This document shows positions 37,452-46,659 of a stretch of 64,000 nucleotides of DNA, in pieces (the stretch's first letter is position 1; each line of letters opens with the position of its first letter). Position numbers and translations under genes: made by a program. Below the pieces are notes generated by a model. That model was not told the origin of the DNA. It saw only the letters and a program-made list of their open reading frames with translations, and did not search any database. Origin of the DNA: Azospirillum sp. TSH64 (lineage in GTDB: Bacteria; Pseudomonadota; Alphaproteobacteria; Azospirillales; Azospirillaceae); the NCBI RefSeq assembly GCF_003116035.1, contig NZ_LGQW01000015.1, positions 7,401,295 to 7,465,294 on the forward strand, in the 5' to 3' direction.

Positions 37452-39524
37452 ATGGTTTCGCTTTTGAAGGTCGCGGATCGGCTGCTCGGCGACATGCGCT
37501 TTTCACGCAAGATGGCGCTTGCCCTGTCGGTCCCGATGGCGGGCGTGGTCGTGCTGTCGTCGCTGCTGGTGTGGGAACAGGTCGAAGCGAGCCGCCGGGC
37601 GTCCGATCTCGCCTCCGTAACCCGCCTGTCGGTCGGCATGACCAGCCTCGTGCACGAGCTTCAGAAGGAACGCGGCTCCTCCTCCATCTTCCTCGCCGGC
37701 AAGCTCGCCGAAGACCGCAAGCGCCTGGAGACGGTGCGGACCGCCGCCGACGCCCGGATGGCCGAGCTGGCCCAGGACATCGCCGGAGCCCGGGTCCGCG
37801 ATTCCCGGGTAGCCGCGGCGATCGGCGGCGCCCGCGACGCACTGTCGCAGCTGTCCGGCCTGCGCACCGGCGTCGACGGCATGGCGCAATCCTCGATGGA
37901 GGTGGTGGCGAGCTACACCGCCGTGATCCGCAGGCTGCTCGACGCCGCCGGGCAGGCCCGGTCCCTGTCCGACGGCAGCGACCAGCTGCGCGCCGCCGAT
38001 GCCCTGGTCTCCCTGTCGGAGGCGAAGGAGCGGCTGGGCCAGCAGCGTGCGGTCGGCGGCGGCGCCTTCCGCAAGGACCGTTTCCCCATCGACGCGCATG
38101 AACGCTTCATCGAGCTGTCGGGCGAATACAAGGCGCTGATGGGCGGGCTGAAGAACAAGCTGACCGCCGAGCAGGCCGGCTATTTCGACCGGACCGTCGC
38201 CGGACCGGCCATCGCGGAGGTGGAGCGGATGCGGCGGATCGGCATCGCCTCGGCCTATGGCGCCGCGGGCGAGCGGATCGATGCCGGGAAATGGTTCGAC
38301 ACCATCACCATCGCCATCGACATGCTGCGCAGCGTCGAGACCCGGGTGGCCGACGACCTGATCGGGCTTGCCACCCTCGATGCGCAGGAGTCGATGAACC
38401 GGCTGGTCGGCATGGCCGCCGGTCTGGCGATCCTGCTGGTGACCATGACGCTGATCGCCGTCCTGGTCGCCCGCAACATCACCCGGCCCATCGCCCGCCT
38501 GAACGGCGACATGGCGCGGCTGGAAGCCGGCGAGCGCGAACTGACCATCCACGGTGCCGGACGCGCCGACGAGCTGGGCGCCATGGCGCGCAGCCTCGAC
38601 CAGTTCCGCCTCAGCCTCGCCGAAGCCGACCGGCTCGCCGCGGAGCAGCGGCAGCACCAGGAGGACCGGCTGCGCGAGGCCGAGCGGCTGGAGCAGCTGG
38701 TCGATGCGTTCGACCGCCACATCGAAATGGTCGCGGAGCAACTGGCGGGTGCTGCCACCGGCCTGCGCGGCAATGCCCAGCAGATGAGCCACATCGCCTC
38801 GGAGACCGAAGTCCATGTCCTCTCCGTCGCCCGCGCGTCCGAAGGGGCATCCGACAATGTCCAGGCCGTCGCCGCCGCGGCGGAGGAGCTGACCGCCTCC
38901 ATCGCCGAGATCGGACGCCAGATGGCGGGCTCGACCGAGATGGCGGAGCGGGCGGTCGGCGACGTCCGGCGCACCGCCGACGTCATCGCCGATCTCAGCG
39001 GCGCCGCCCAGCAGGTGGGCGAGATCGTGCGGATGATCACCGACATCGCCAGCCAGACCAACCTTCTCGCCCTCAACGCCACCATCGAGGCCGCCCGCGC
39101 GGGCGAGGCCGGCAAGGGCTTCGCGGTGGTGGCGCAGGAGGTGAAGAACCTCGCCAACCAGACGGCGAAGGCGACCGAGGACATCACCGCCAAGGTTGCC
39201 GAAATCCAGGCGGCGACCGGCCACACCGTCAGCGCCATCGACGAGATCGGCGGCATCGTCACCCACATCGAGGAAAACATCTCCGCGGTCGCCGCCGCCG
39301 TGGAGGAGCAGAACGCCGCCACCGCGGAGATCGGCCGCAACGTCCGGCAGGCCGCCGACGGCACCGACCGGGTGTCGCACAACGCCTCCCTGGTCGGCAC
39401 CGAGGCCAGCCGGGCCGGCGCCATGGCGAAGGAGGTGCTGTCGATGGCCGACGCGCTGAAGCGCAACGCCGACGGGCTGCGCAGCGACGTCGCCGACTTC
39501 ATCGGGAAAATCCGGGCGGCGTGA
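37452..39524 (+). CDS. methyl-accepting chemotaxis protein with NIT sensor domain
   Basis: The 690-residue receptor has a first membrane helix at about 20-42 and a periplasmic NIT domain with both signature halves (LVHELQKERGSSSIFLAG and SEAKERLGQQRAVG). A second helix follows at about 322-343, then HAMP (ARNITRPIARLNGDMARLE), a coiled coil and the signalling tip DIASQTNLLALNATIEAARA with GEAGKGFAVVAQEVK. NIT domains are associated with nitrate/nitrite sensing, so nitrogen-oxide taxis is likely. GGAG lies 8 bases before the ATG. No CheR-tethering pentapeptide is seen. Confidence 0.95.
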   Translation: MVSLLKVADRLLGDMRFSRKMALALSVPMAGVVVLSSLLVWEQVEASRRASDLASVTRLSVGMTSLVHELQKERGSSSIFLAGKLAEDRKRLETVRTAADARMAELAQDIAGARVRDSRVAAAIGGARDALSQLSGLRTGVDGMAQSSMEVVASYTAVIRRLLDAAGQARSLSDGSDQLRAADALVSLSEAKERLGQQRAVGGGAFRKDRFPIDAHERFIELSGEYKALMGGLKNKLTAEQAGYFDRTVAGPAIAEVERMRRIGIASAYGAAGERIDAGKWFDTITIAIDMLRSVETRVADDLIGLATLDAQESMNRLVGMAAGLAILLVTMTLIAVLVARNITRPIARLNGDMARLEAGERELTIHGAGRADELGAMARSLDQFRLSLAEADRLAAEQRQHQEDRLREAERLEQLVDAFDRHIEMVAEQLAGAATGLRGNAQQMSHIASETEVHVLSVARASEGASDNVQAVAAAAEELTASIAEIGRQMAGSTEMAERAVGDVRRTADVIADLSGAAQQVGEIVRMITDIASQTNLLALNATIEAARAGEAGKGFAVVAQEVKNLANQTAKATEDITAKVAEIQAATGHTVSAIDEIGGIVTHIEENISAVAAAVEEQNAATAEIGRNVRQAADGTDRVSHNASLVGTEASRAGAMAKEVLSMADALKRNADGLRSDVADFIGKIRAA

Positions 39525-39619
39525 GGGGGGCGGGGAGCGGCGTGGCGGTCGCCGCTTTCCACCCAAGAGGGAGGCATGTATCCTGAGAGCGTAGCGATTT
39601 TCTCCCGGAGGCTCCCGCG

Positions 39620-39916
39620 ATGCCCGTTTCGCCGACCCCGCCGGCACGCCCCTCCAAAGTGACGGCCACAATTCCGGCGGAGGAACTGCCGCGAGCGATC
39701 ACCGCCGCCCTCCCCGTCCGCCCGCCGGCCGGAACCCGCTTCCGGGTGACCATCGAACCGGCCGATGAGAGCGAGGAGGAACGCCGACAGTCGTTGATGG
39801 ATGACGTTGCTGTCGGGCTGGAGGACGCGGACGCAGGGCGGACGACGGACGGCGAGATGCTGTTCGAGCGTCTGATCGCCAAATATGCCAAGGTGGGAGA
39901 GCCCGGACAGGGTTGA
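39620..39916 (+). CDS. putative antitoxin of a ParDE-like pair
   Basis: The 98-residue protein starts with a Pro-rich strand region (SKVTATIPAEELPRAI), then FRVTIEPADESEEERRQSLMDD and an acidic helix with LFERLIAKYAKVGE. It has no obvious ribbon-helix-helix pattern, so it is not a textbook ParD. GGAGG lies 8 bases before the ATG at 39620. The toxin begins 9 bases after its stop, which is the reason for calling it an antitoxin. Confidence 0.65.
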   Translation: MPVSPTPPARPSKVTATIPAEELPRAITAALPVRPPAGTRFRVTIEPADESEEERRQSLMDDVAVGLEDADAGRTTDGEMLFERLIAKYAKVGEPGQG

Positions 39917-39925
39917 TCGGTAGCA

Positions 39926-40222
39926 ATGGCACGGCTGGAATTCACCGCTGCCGCGGAAGGCGATCTGGAGAGCATCGGCGACTACATCGCCCAGGACAAT
40001 CCGCTGGCCGCCATCCGCATGGTCTTGGATATCCGGGACCATTGCAGGAAGATCGCGTCGATGCCTGCCATCGGCCGAAGCCGTCCGGAGTTGGGCACCG
40101 GCTTGCGCAGCCTGTCCGTATCCCCTTACTTGATCTTATATCGGGCAGAGAATGCGGACCGGGTCATCGTGATCCGCATCGTCCACGGCGCCCGCGACCT
40201 GCCGCACGTGATGCGAGACTAG
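39926..40222 (+). CDS. ParE/RelE superfamily toxin
   Basis: The 98-residue protein has the ParE pattern: LEFTAAAEGDLESIGDYIAQ, then RDHCRKIASMPAIGRSRPE, then SPYLILYRAENADRVIVIRIV and HGARDL at the end. ParE members poison gyrase; RelE relatives cut mRNA, and the sequence alone does not settle which this is. It follows the putative antitoxin by 9 bases. The gene pair is flanked by a chemoreceptor and a signalling gene with no mobile element in sight. Confidence 0.88.
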   Translation: MARLEFTAAAEGDLESIGDYIAQDNPLAAIRMVLDIRDHCRKIASMPAIGRSRPELGTGLRSLSVSPYLILYRAENADRVIVIRIVHGARDLPHVMRD

Positions 40223-40229
40223 CGCCCCC

Positions 40230-41324
40230 TCACCCCACCCCGGTCGCCTTCGCGTATTTCCGCTTCGCCACCTCCAGCGAGGCCAGAAGCTGTTGGCCGG
40301 TCGCCCCGCCGTCGCCGCTGACGCGGCCGGTCATCACCGCCCTGATCGCGTCGACATGGGCCTTGAACAGCAGATGCTCGTTGGCGGTCACCGTGGTCAG
40401 GCCGCTGCGGGTCGCCTCGTAGAGCGATTTGGCGATGTGGGTGATCAGCGGATAGCCGAAGATGCCGCCCTGCCCGCGCATCTCGTGGGCCGAGCGGTTG
40501 ACCTGGGCCAGCAGGCCGGCCACCGCCTCGGGCTCGCGCGGCAGGCGCTCGACACGGCGGCCCATCTCGTCCACCTCCGCGCCGATCCAGACGGCATAGT
40601 CGCCGGCGCGGTTCAGGATTTCCTCCTCGGCGGCGGCCAGCACCTCCGGCGGCAGGGTCGGCACCGGGTCGCGCGGGGCGAGGCCGGCCTTGGCGCCCAG
40701 CCGGTTGGGCAGGTCGAAATAGATGACGGGGAAGCGGTCGATGCCGCGCGCCTTCGACGCGCTGTGCACCATCAGGATCTCCGACGGCGCGGTCATCCGG
40801 CAATCCATCGCCACCGGCTTGTCGGCGCGGCGGCGGTCGGGGCCGAAATAGCCCTTGGCCAGGACGAAGCGGCGCGGCCGGGCGATGGCGAACAGCAGCC
40901 GGCTGGCGATGGTCTGGGCGGAAAAGGGCTTGGCGATGAAGTCCGTGGCGCCGAGATCGCGCGCCTGCTCGACATAATGCCGGTCGGCGGCCCCGGACAG
41001 CATCAGCACCGGCAGGAACTTGTCCGGGCTCTTCGGGCTGTAGCGGATCCAGCGCAGCAGCATCAGCCCGTTGACCTCGGGCATCACTAGATCGGACAGG
41101 ATCAGGTCGACCGGGGCGGTGCCCGGCGGCAAGGCCGCGCGGCGCTCCTCCAGCCAGCGGATGGCGTCGGCGCCGCTCGCCACCCCCTCCACCCGGCCGA
41201 TGCCGATGGTGCGCAGGGTCGCCGTCAGCACCGTGCGGATGAAGCTGCTGTCCTCCACCACCAGGACCGAAAGAAGATCGAGCTTCGGCTGGGTCATCGC
41301 CTTCTGTTTCGCCAACCGGGACAT
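40230..41324 (-). CDS. response regulator with C-terminal Hpt-like domain
   Basis: This 364-residue protein starts with a receiver: VLVVEDSSFIRTVL, phospho-Asp in LILSDLVMPEVNG and Lys in FIAKPFSAQ. A middle segment (ALAKGYFGPDRRRADKPVAM) leads to a helical C-terminus with SAHEMRGQGGIFGYPLI, which resembles the Hpt motif where His sits in H-E-x-R-G. If so, it could shuttle phosphate between its own receiver and another partner. ATG 41324 and ATG 41297 are both possible; AGAAGG sits very close to the second. It is convergent with the toxin gene. Confidence 0.75.
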   Translation of the reverse strand: MSRLAKQKAMTQPKLDLLSVLVVEDSSFIRTVLTATLRTIGIGRVEGVASGADAIRWLEERRAALPPGTAPVDLILSDLVMPEVNGLMLLRWIRYSPKSPDKFLPVLMLSGAADRHYVEQARDLGATDFIAKPFSAQTIASRLLFAIARPRRFVLAKGYFGPDRRRADKPVAMDCRMTAPSEILMVHSASKARGIDRFPVIYFDLPNRLGAKAGLAPRDPVPTLPPEVLAAAEEEILNRAGDYAVWIGAEVDEMGRRVERLPREPEAVAGLLAQVNRSAHEMRGQGGIFGYPLITHIAKSLYEATRSGLTTVTANEHLLFKAHVDAIRAVMTGRVSGDGGATGQQLLASLEVAKRKYAKATGVG

Positions 41325-41463
41325 ATTCCCGCATTCAGTTTCCACTTCTGGCACAACCAGGCCCGATTGGCGAGCGACAAGCGGAACGGAAGACAAAGCG
41401 CGCGGCCGCGGTTACCCTCCCCCGGCCGAAAAGGCCCAGCAATCAAAAGAGAGGACACGCCCG

Positions 41464-42036
41464 ATGCCGCAACCCGATCACGTCATGGCCCTGCCCCTGC
41501 CGGAAAAGCCGGACCTCGACCCAGACATGCAGGCCCTGTTCGACAAGTGCGTGGAAAAGCTGGGCTTCGTGCCGAACGTGCTCCAGGCCTACAGCCTGCG
41601 GCCGAAGAAGCTGCGCAACTTCGCCCTGTTCTACAACGAGCTGATGCTGGGCCAGAGCGGACTCAGCAAGCTTGAGCGCGAGATGATCGCCGTGGTCGTC
41701 TCCTCCGCCAACCATTGCTATTACTGCCTGGTCGCCCATGGACAGGCGGTGCGCAAGCTGTCCGGCGATCCGGAACTGGGCGAGATGCTGGTCGCCAATT
41801 ACCGCGTCGCCCCGCTGGAGGCGCGCCAGCGCGCCATGCTCGACTTCGCCTGGAAGCTGACCAAGGAGCCGATGTCGGTGGGCGAACCCGACCGCGAGGC
41901 GCTGCGCACCGCCGGATTCAGCGCCGAGGACATCTTCGACATTGCCGACACGGTCGGCTTCTACAACATGTCCAACCGCGTGGCGACCGCGGTGGACATG
42001 ATCCCGAACCGCGAGTACCACAGCCAGGACCGTTAA
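41464..42036 (+). CDS. AhpD-like peroxidase-related protein
   Basis: The 190-residue protein has the carboxymuconolactone decarboxylase fold with the AhpD active site NHCYYCLVAHGQ, i.e. C-x2-C followed by His. The length and the start (PDLDPDMQALFDKCVEKLGF) fit the peroxidase-related subfamily that scavenges hydroperoxides using a disulfide relay. GAGAGGA lies about 8 bases before the ATG at 41464. It is followed by sppA after a short repeat tract. Confidence 0.9.
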   Translation: MPQPDHVMALPLPEKPDLDPDMQALFDKCVEKLGFVPNVLQAYSLRPKKLRNFALFYNELMLGQSGLSKLEREMIAVVVSSANHCYYCLVAHGQAVRKLSGDPELGEMLVANYRVAPLEARQRAMLDFAWKLTKEPMSVGEPDREALRTAGFSAEDIFDIADTVGFYNMSNRVATAVDMIPNREYHSQDR

Positions 42037-42071
42037 GGCCCGGAAAGTCCCGGTCTTTCACCGGCATCGCA

Positions 42072-42107
42072 ATCGGCAGCCTTATCGGTAGTCTTATCGG
42101 CAGTCTT
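42072..42107. repeat. three tandem 12-bp repeats upstream of sppA
   Basis: ATCGGYAGYCTT occurs three times in a row (42072-42083, 42084-42095, 42096-42107), ending 23 bases before the sppA start. It reads as IGSL repeats in one frame but that frame has no plausible start. It may be slippage-prone DNA that tunes the spacing of the sppA leader. Confidence 0.75.
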
Positions 42108-42130
42108 CAAGGCCACACAGGGTAGGTATC

Positions 42131-43882
42131 ATGGCGATCGTCCGTTTCTTCGTCCGTCTGTTCGCGCTCATCGGCCTGCTGCTGGTGGTCGGCGCGGTGG
42201 CGGTGGTGGTGCTGGCGGTCCGTCACGAGCCCACCCTGCCCGCCGCCGTGGTGCTGGAACTCGACCTGACCAAGCCGCTGGCCGAAAGCGACGACGGCAA
42301 GTTCGGCAGCCTGTTCGAGCACCAGACCACGCTGCGCGAGGTGCTGGACGCGCTCGACGGCGGCCGGCGCGATCCGAAGGTGAAGGGCGTGCTGGCCCGC
42401 TTCGGCGACGACAGCATCGGCTTCGCCCAGACCCAGGAGCTGCGGACCGCCATCGAGCGGTTCCGCTCCTCGGGCCGCTTCGCCGTCGCCTTCGCCGAGG
42501 AGTATGGCGGGGCCGGGGCGGGCAACCGCTCCTACCTGCTGGCCAGCGCCTTCGACGAGGTGTGGCTGCAACCGCTGGGCACGCTGGGCATCACCGGCCT
42601 GTCGGCGGAGCTGCCCTTCGCCCGCGACGCCTTCGACCAGCTGGGCGTGCAGCCGAGCTTCGCCCAGCGCGAGGAATACAAGAGCTTCGCCGAGACCTTC
42701 ACCAAGTCCGGCATGACCCCGGCCAACCGCGAGATGATGGAGGCGCTGGTCGGCGACCTCGGCAACCAGCTGGTCGACGGCATCGCCAAGAGCCGGCGCC
42801 TCGCCCCCGCCGCGGTGCGGACCGCCATGGACAAGGCGCCGCTGCTGAGCAAGGAGGCGCTCGACCAGAAGTTCGTCGACCGGCTCGGCTATGCCGACGA
42901 GGCGCGGGACGAGGCGCTGAAGCGGGCCGGGGCCGGGGCGGAGACGTTGAGCCCGGCCGATTACCTGTCGGTCGCCGGCAGCCCCAACGGCGAGGGGCCG
43001 ACCATCGCCCTGATCCATGCCGTCGGCACCATCACCGGCGGCGAGAGCGGCAAGCCGACGCTGGGCGGGATGTCAGCCGGGTCGGACACCATCGTCAAGG
43101 CCATCGAGGAGGCGGCCGACGATCCGGAGGTGCGCGCCATCCTGTTCCGCATCGACAGCGGCGGCGGCGCGGTTTCCGCGTCGGAGGCGATCCGGCGGGC
43201 CCTGGTCAAGGCGCGGCAGAGCGGCAAGCCGGTGATCGCCAGCATGGGCGACACCGCCGCGTCGGGCGGCTACTGGATCGCTCTGGCCGCCGACCGCATC
43301 GTCGCCTCCCCCGCCACCGTCACCGGCTCCATCGGCGTCGTCGCCGGCAAGTTCGCCATCGGCGGCCTGTCCGACAAGCTGGGCATCCATTGGGACCGGG
43401 TGCAGGGCGCGAAGAATGCCGGCATGTGGTCGCCGCTGCATCCCTTCGAAGGCGGCGAATCCGAGCGGCTGAACGCCATCATCGAGGACACCTACGCCAA
43501 CTTCCTGCAACGGGTGGCGGAGGCCCGGCGGATGACGCCGGAACAGGCGCGCGGCATCGCCAAGGGCCGCGTCTGGACCGGCGCCCAGGCCCGCGAGCTC
43601 GGCCTTGTCGACGATCTGGGCGGCCAGGAGCAGGCGCTGACGCTGGCCCGCACCGCCGCCGGCCTCTCCGCCGACGCCCCGGTGAGCCTGGTCCCCTACC
43701 CGCCGCCTAAGTCGGTGACCGACCAGATCCTCGATCTGGTGTCCCGCAAGGGCGAGCTGGTCGGCGCGCTCGCCGCCGTTGCCGAACTGCGGCCGCTGCT
43801 GGCACAGCTCCGCCCGCTGCTGGCCGCCACCCAGGGCGACGGCGTGCAGGCCCGCATGCCGCCGATGTCGCTCGGGCGGTGA
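42131..43882 (+). CDS. sppA: signal peptide peptidase SppA
   Basis: The 583-residue inner-membrane Ser/Lys protease degrades cleaved signal peptides. One membrane segment at about residues 10-30 anchors it. The N-terminal half carries the general-base Lys184 in EEYKSFAETF, and the C-terminal half carries the nucleophile Ser378 in GDTAASGGYWIALAADRI with ATVTGSIGVVAGKF nearby. The tandem-domain length matches the long SppA type. It is followed by an MFS exporter after 67 bases. Confidence 0.95.
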   Translation: MAIVRFFVRLFALIGLLLVVGAVAVVVLAVRHEPTLPAAVVLELDLTKPLAESDDGKFGSLFEHQTTLREVLDALDGGRRDPKVKGVLARFGDDSIGFAQTQELRTAIERFRSSGRFAVAFAEEYGGAGAGNRSYLLASAFDEVWLQPLGTLGITGLSAELPFARDAFDQLGVQPSFAQREEYKSFAETFTKSGMTPANREMMEALVGDLGNQLVDGIAKSRRLAPAAVRTAMDKAPLLSKEALDQKFVDRLGYADEARDEALKRAGAGAETLSPADYLSVAGSPNGEGPTIALIHAVGTITGGESGKPTLGGMSAGSDTIVKAIEEAADDPEVRAILFRIDSGGGAVSASEAIRRALVKARQSGKPVIASMGDTAASGGYWIALAADRIVASPATVTGSIGVVAGKFAIGGLSDKLGIHWDRVQGAKNAGMWSPLHPFEGGESERLNAIIEDTYANFLQRVAEARRMTPEQARGIAKGRVWTGAQARELGLVDDLGGQEQALTLARTAAGLSADAPVSLVPYPPPKSVTDQILDLVSRKGELVGALAAVAELRPLLAQLRPLLAATQGDGVQARMPPMSLGR

Positions 43883-43949
43883 ACAGCGCCGGCCCGACCC
43901 AACTCCCTGCTTCACCGCTCGAAGATCTCCACGTCCGAGACGCCTGACC

Positions 43950-45521
43950 ATGACCGAGACCGCCACCCGCGCCGCAGAGCCCGATGCCTCAAAGCTCGAT
44001 CCGGCCCATCCCGTCTTCACCCACCAGGAAATCCTGCGGGTGTTCAGCGGGGTTGCGCTGGCGATGCTGATGGCCGCGATGGACCAGACCATCGTCGCCA
44101 CCGCGCTGCCGACGATGGCGAGCCAGTTCGGCGGGCTGGAGATGCTGCCCTGGGTGGTCACCGCCTATCTGCTGACCTCCACCACCACGACGCCGATCTA
44201 CGGCAAGCTGTCGGACCTCTATGGCCGCAAGCGCGTGCTGCAAACGGCGATCCTGCTGTTCCTGGTCGGCTCGGTGCTGTGCGCGGCGGCGCAGAGCATG
44301 ACCCAGTTGATCCTGTTCCGAGGGTTGCAGGGCCTGGGCGGCGGCGGGCTGATGTCGCTGGCCTTCACCATCATCGGCGATGTCGTCGCCCCGCGCGAGC
44401 GCGGGCGGTACCAGGGCATGATCGGCGGCGTCTTCGCGCTGGCCAGCGTCGCCGGGCCGCTGCTGGGCGGCATCTTCACCGAGACCATCGGCTGGCACTG
44501 GATCTTCCTGATCAACCTGCCGCTGGGCGTCGCCGCGCTCGCCATGACCCGCAGCACCCTGTCGCGCCTGCCCGCCGGCCGCGCCAGGCCGCGCATCGAT
44601 CTGGCCGGGGCGACGCTGCTGACCGGGGCGGTGACCAGCCTGCTGGTCGTCGCCACCCGCGGCGACGCCATGGGCTGGGGCAGCCCGGCGGCGCTGGCCC
44701 TGCTGGCGGCCGGCCTCGTCATGCTGGCGGTCTTCCTGTGGCACGAGCGCCGGATCGAGGAGCCGATCCTGCCGCTGCACCTGTTCCGCCGCCCGGTGGT
44801 GGCGGTGGCGACGCCTGTGGTCGCCGTGTCGGCGATGGTGCTGTTCGCCGGCATCGTCTATCTGCCGCTGCATCTCCAGCTGGTGCAGGGGACCAGCGCC
44901 ACCGTGTCGGGCCTGCTGCTCCTGCCGCTGGTGCTGGGCATGACCGTCGGGTCGGTCGGCGGCGGACGGCTGATCGCCAAGACCGGGCGCTACAAGGCCT
45001 TCCCGCTCGCCGGGCTGGCCCTGTCGGGCGCGATGTACGCCCTGCTGGGCAGCCTGCCGGCGCTGGCGGCGGACGGGCTGTGGTCGACGCTGATCTTGGT
45101 GCCGCTGGGCATGGGGCTGGGGCTGGTGATGCCGGTGATGACGGTCGCCGTGCAGAATGCGGTGGAGCATCGCGACCTGGGCGCCGCCACCGCCGCGGTC
45201 GGCTTCTTCCGTTCGCTCGGCGGGTCGGTCGGCGTGGCGGTGTTCGGCGCCGTCTTCAACGCCGTGGTCTCCGAACGGCTGGAGGGGGCCGGCCTGTCCG
45301 GCCGCGCGGTTCTGGAGCATGGCGCCGCCGCCCTCGCCGGCCTGCCCGCCGCCGCCCGCAGCGGGGTGGTGGCGACGCTGGAGCACGGCTTCGCCACCCT
45401 GTTCCTGTTGGCCGCCGCGCTGGCGGTCGTCTCCTTCGCCATGACGCTGTTCCTGAAGGAACTGCCGCTGCGCTCCGCCCACCCCGGCCGGGCGGAGACC
45501 GCCCCGGCCACGGAAGGCTGA
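43950..45521 (+). CDS. MFS drug exporter, DHA2 (14-helix) type
   Basis: The 523-residue membrane protein has motif A as GKLSDLYGRKRVL, the early DQTIVATALPTM that marks DHA2 exporters, and the export motif region LQGLGGGGLMSLAF. About fourteen hydrophobic segments are visible. It would exchange drugs or metabolites for protons. No adaptor protein is adjacent. I chose ATG 43950, which gives MTETATRAAEPD before the first helix. Confidence 0.93.
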   Translation: MTETATRAAEPDASKLDPAHPVFTHQEILRVFSGVALAMLMAAMDQTIVATALPTMASQFGGLEMLPWVVTAYLLTSTTTTPIYGKLSDLYGRKRVLQTAILLFLVGSVLCAAAQSMTQLILFRGLQGLGGGGLMSLAFTIIGDVVAPRERGRYQGMIGGVFALASVAGPLLGGIFTETIGWHWIFLINLPLGVAALAMTRSTLSRLPAGRARPRIDLAGATLLTGAVTSLLVVATRGDAMGWGSPAALALLAAGLVMLAVFLWHERRIEEPILPLHLFRRPVVAVATPVVAVSAMVLFAGIVYLPLHLQLVQGTSATVSGLLLLPLVLGMTVGSVGGGRLIAKTGRYKAFPLAGLALSGAMYALLGSLPALAADGLWSTLILVPLGMGLGLVMPVMTVAVQNAVEHRDLGAATAAVGFFRSLGGSVGVAVFGAVFNAVVSERLEGAGLSGRAVLEHGAAALAGLPAAARSGVVATLEHGFATLFLLAAALAVVSFAMTLFLKELPLRSAHPGRAETAPATEG

Positions 45522-45558
45522 CGGGGCGGGCTGACCGGCCGGAACAGTCTGCGGCTGG

Positions 45559-46647
45559 TCAGGAATGATCGCTGGGGAAGTGCCTGGGCTGCCCCAGCTT
45601 GTCCTCGATGTAGAGCAGGTTGACGAGCACCAGCACGACGACGGCGAGCGGCGTCGCCAGGAACATGCCCATGATGCCGAACAGCACGCCGCCGGCGGCA
45701 ATCGCGCCGATGGTGACCACCGGCGGCAGATCGACCACCCGCTTCTGCAACAGCGGCGTGATCACATTCCCTTCGATCTGCTGGATGACCAGATAGAGCC
45801 CGGCGACCCACAGCGCATCCTGCGGCGACTGGGCGAAGCCGATCAGCAGGGCCGGCACCGCCGCCAGGAAGGGGCCGACCAGCGGGATGAACTCCATCAG
45901 CCCGGCGACGATGCCCAGCGCCAGCGCCGACGGGATCCCGAGCAGCCAAAGCCCGACCGCGATCATCGTGCCGACCGCCGCCATCGCCACCAGCTGCCCG
46001 ATCAGCCACTTCCACAGGCTGTCGCCGGCCACATCCATCACCTCGCAGGCCCGCTTCTGGCCGCGCGGCGGCACCAGCAGGACGACGCCGCGCTGATAGA
46101 GCCCCGGCGACGCCGCCAGATAAAGCGCCGCGAACATCACGACCACGCCGTCGCCGACGACATAGACGAGACCGGAGGCGAAGCTGCTCAGCTGGTTCAT
46201 CCAGGGCCATTCCTTGCCCTGCTCCATGATGCGGTCGCGCCAGCCGTCGGGCAGCATGCCCATCGCCTTGGTCACCTGCTCCTGCAACTGGCCGAGCTGG
46301 GCCGCCATCGAGGTGCCCATCAGCCAGCCGCCGCCGCCGACCAGAAGGACCAAGGTCAGCAGCACGATGGCCAGCGACCAGCCATGGCCGAGCCCGGTCG
46401 CCCGCTGCACATAGCCGGTCAGCCGCTGCAACAGGATGGCGAACAGCACGCCGGTGAAGATCAGCAGAAGCGTGCCGGAGATCCGCCACAGGAAGATGCT
46501 CAGCGCCGCCACCCCGGCGACGATCAGCACCTTCCAGGTGAAGACGGCCAGTTCGCCGCGCCCGGCCCGCGCCGGCGGCTCGGTCTGCGCCGCCCCGCCG
46601 CCGGGGGGTGTCGCTTGATAGGCGGTGGGCCGGCTGGGTGTCGCCAT
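45559..46647 (-). CDS. AI-2E/PerM family membrane protein
   Basis: The 362-residue protein has the family layout. After a Pro-rich start comes a helix pair (FTWKVLIVAGVAALSIFLWR, LLLIFTGVLFAILLQ), a long amphipathic region, and then the typical SALALGIVAGLMEFIPLVG and PFLAAVPALLIG with the C-terminal GVLFGIMGMFLATPLAVV. Family members act as exporters of small molecules or in Na+/H+ exchange; the substrate is unknown. The ATG at 46647 is chosen over 46665 because GGGAG lies about 10 bases upstream. It is convergent with the MFS gene. Confidence 0.9.
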   Translation of the reverse strand: MATPSRPTAYQATPPGGGAAQTEPPARAGRGELAVFTWKVLIVAGVAALSIFLWRISGTLLLIFTGVLFAILLQRLTGYVQRATGLGHGWSLAIVLLTLVLLVGGGGWLMGTSMAAQLGQLQEQVTKAMGMLPDGWRDRIMEQGKEWPWMNQLSSFASGLVYVVGDGVVVMFAALYLAASPGLYQRGVVLLVPPRGQKRACEVMDVAGDSLWKWLIGQLVAMAAVGTMIAVGLWLLGIPSALALGIVAGLMEFIPLVGPFLAAVPALLIGFAQSPQDALWVAGLYLVIQQIEGNVITPLLQKRVVDLPPVVTIGAIAAGGVLFGIMGMFLATPLAVVVLVLVNLLYIEDKLGQPRHFPSDHS

Positions 46648-46659
46648 CTCTTGAAACTC

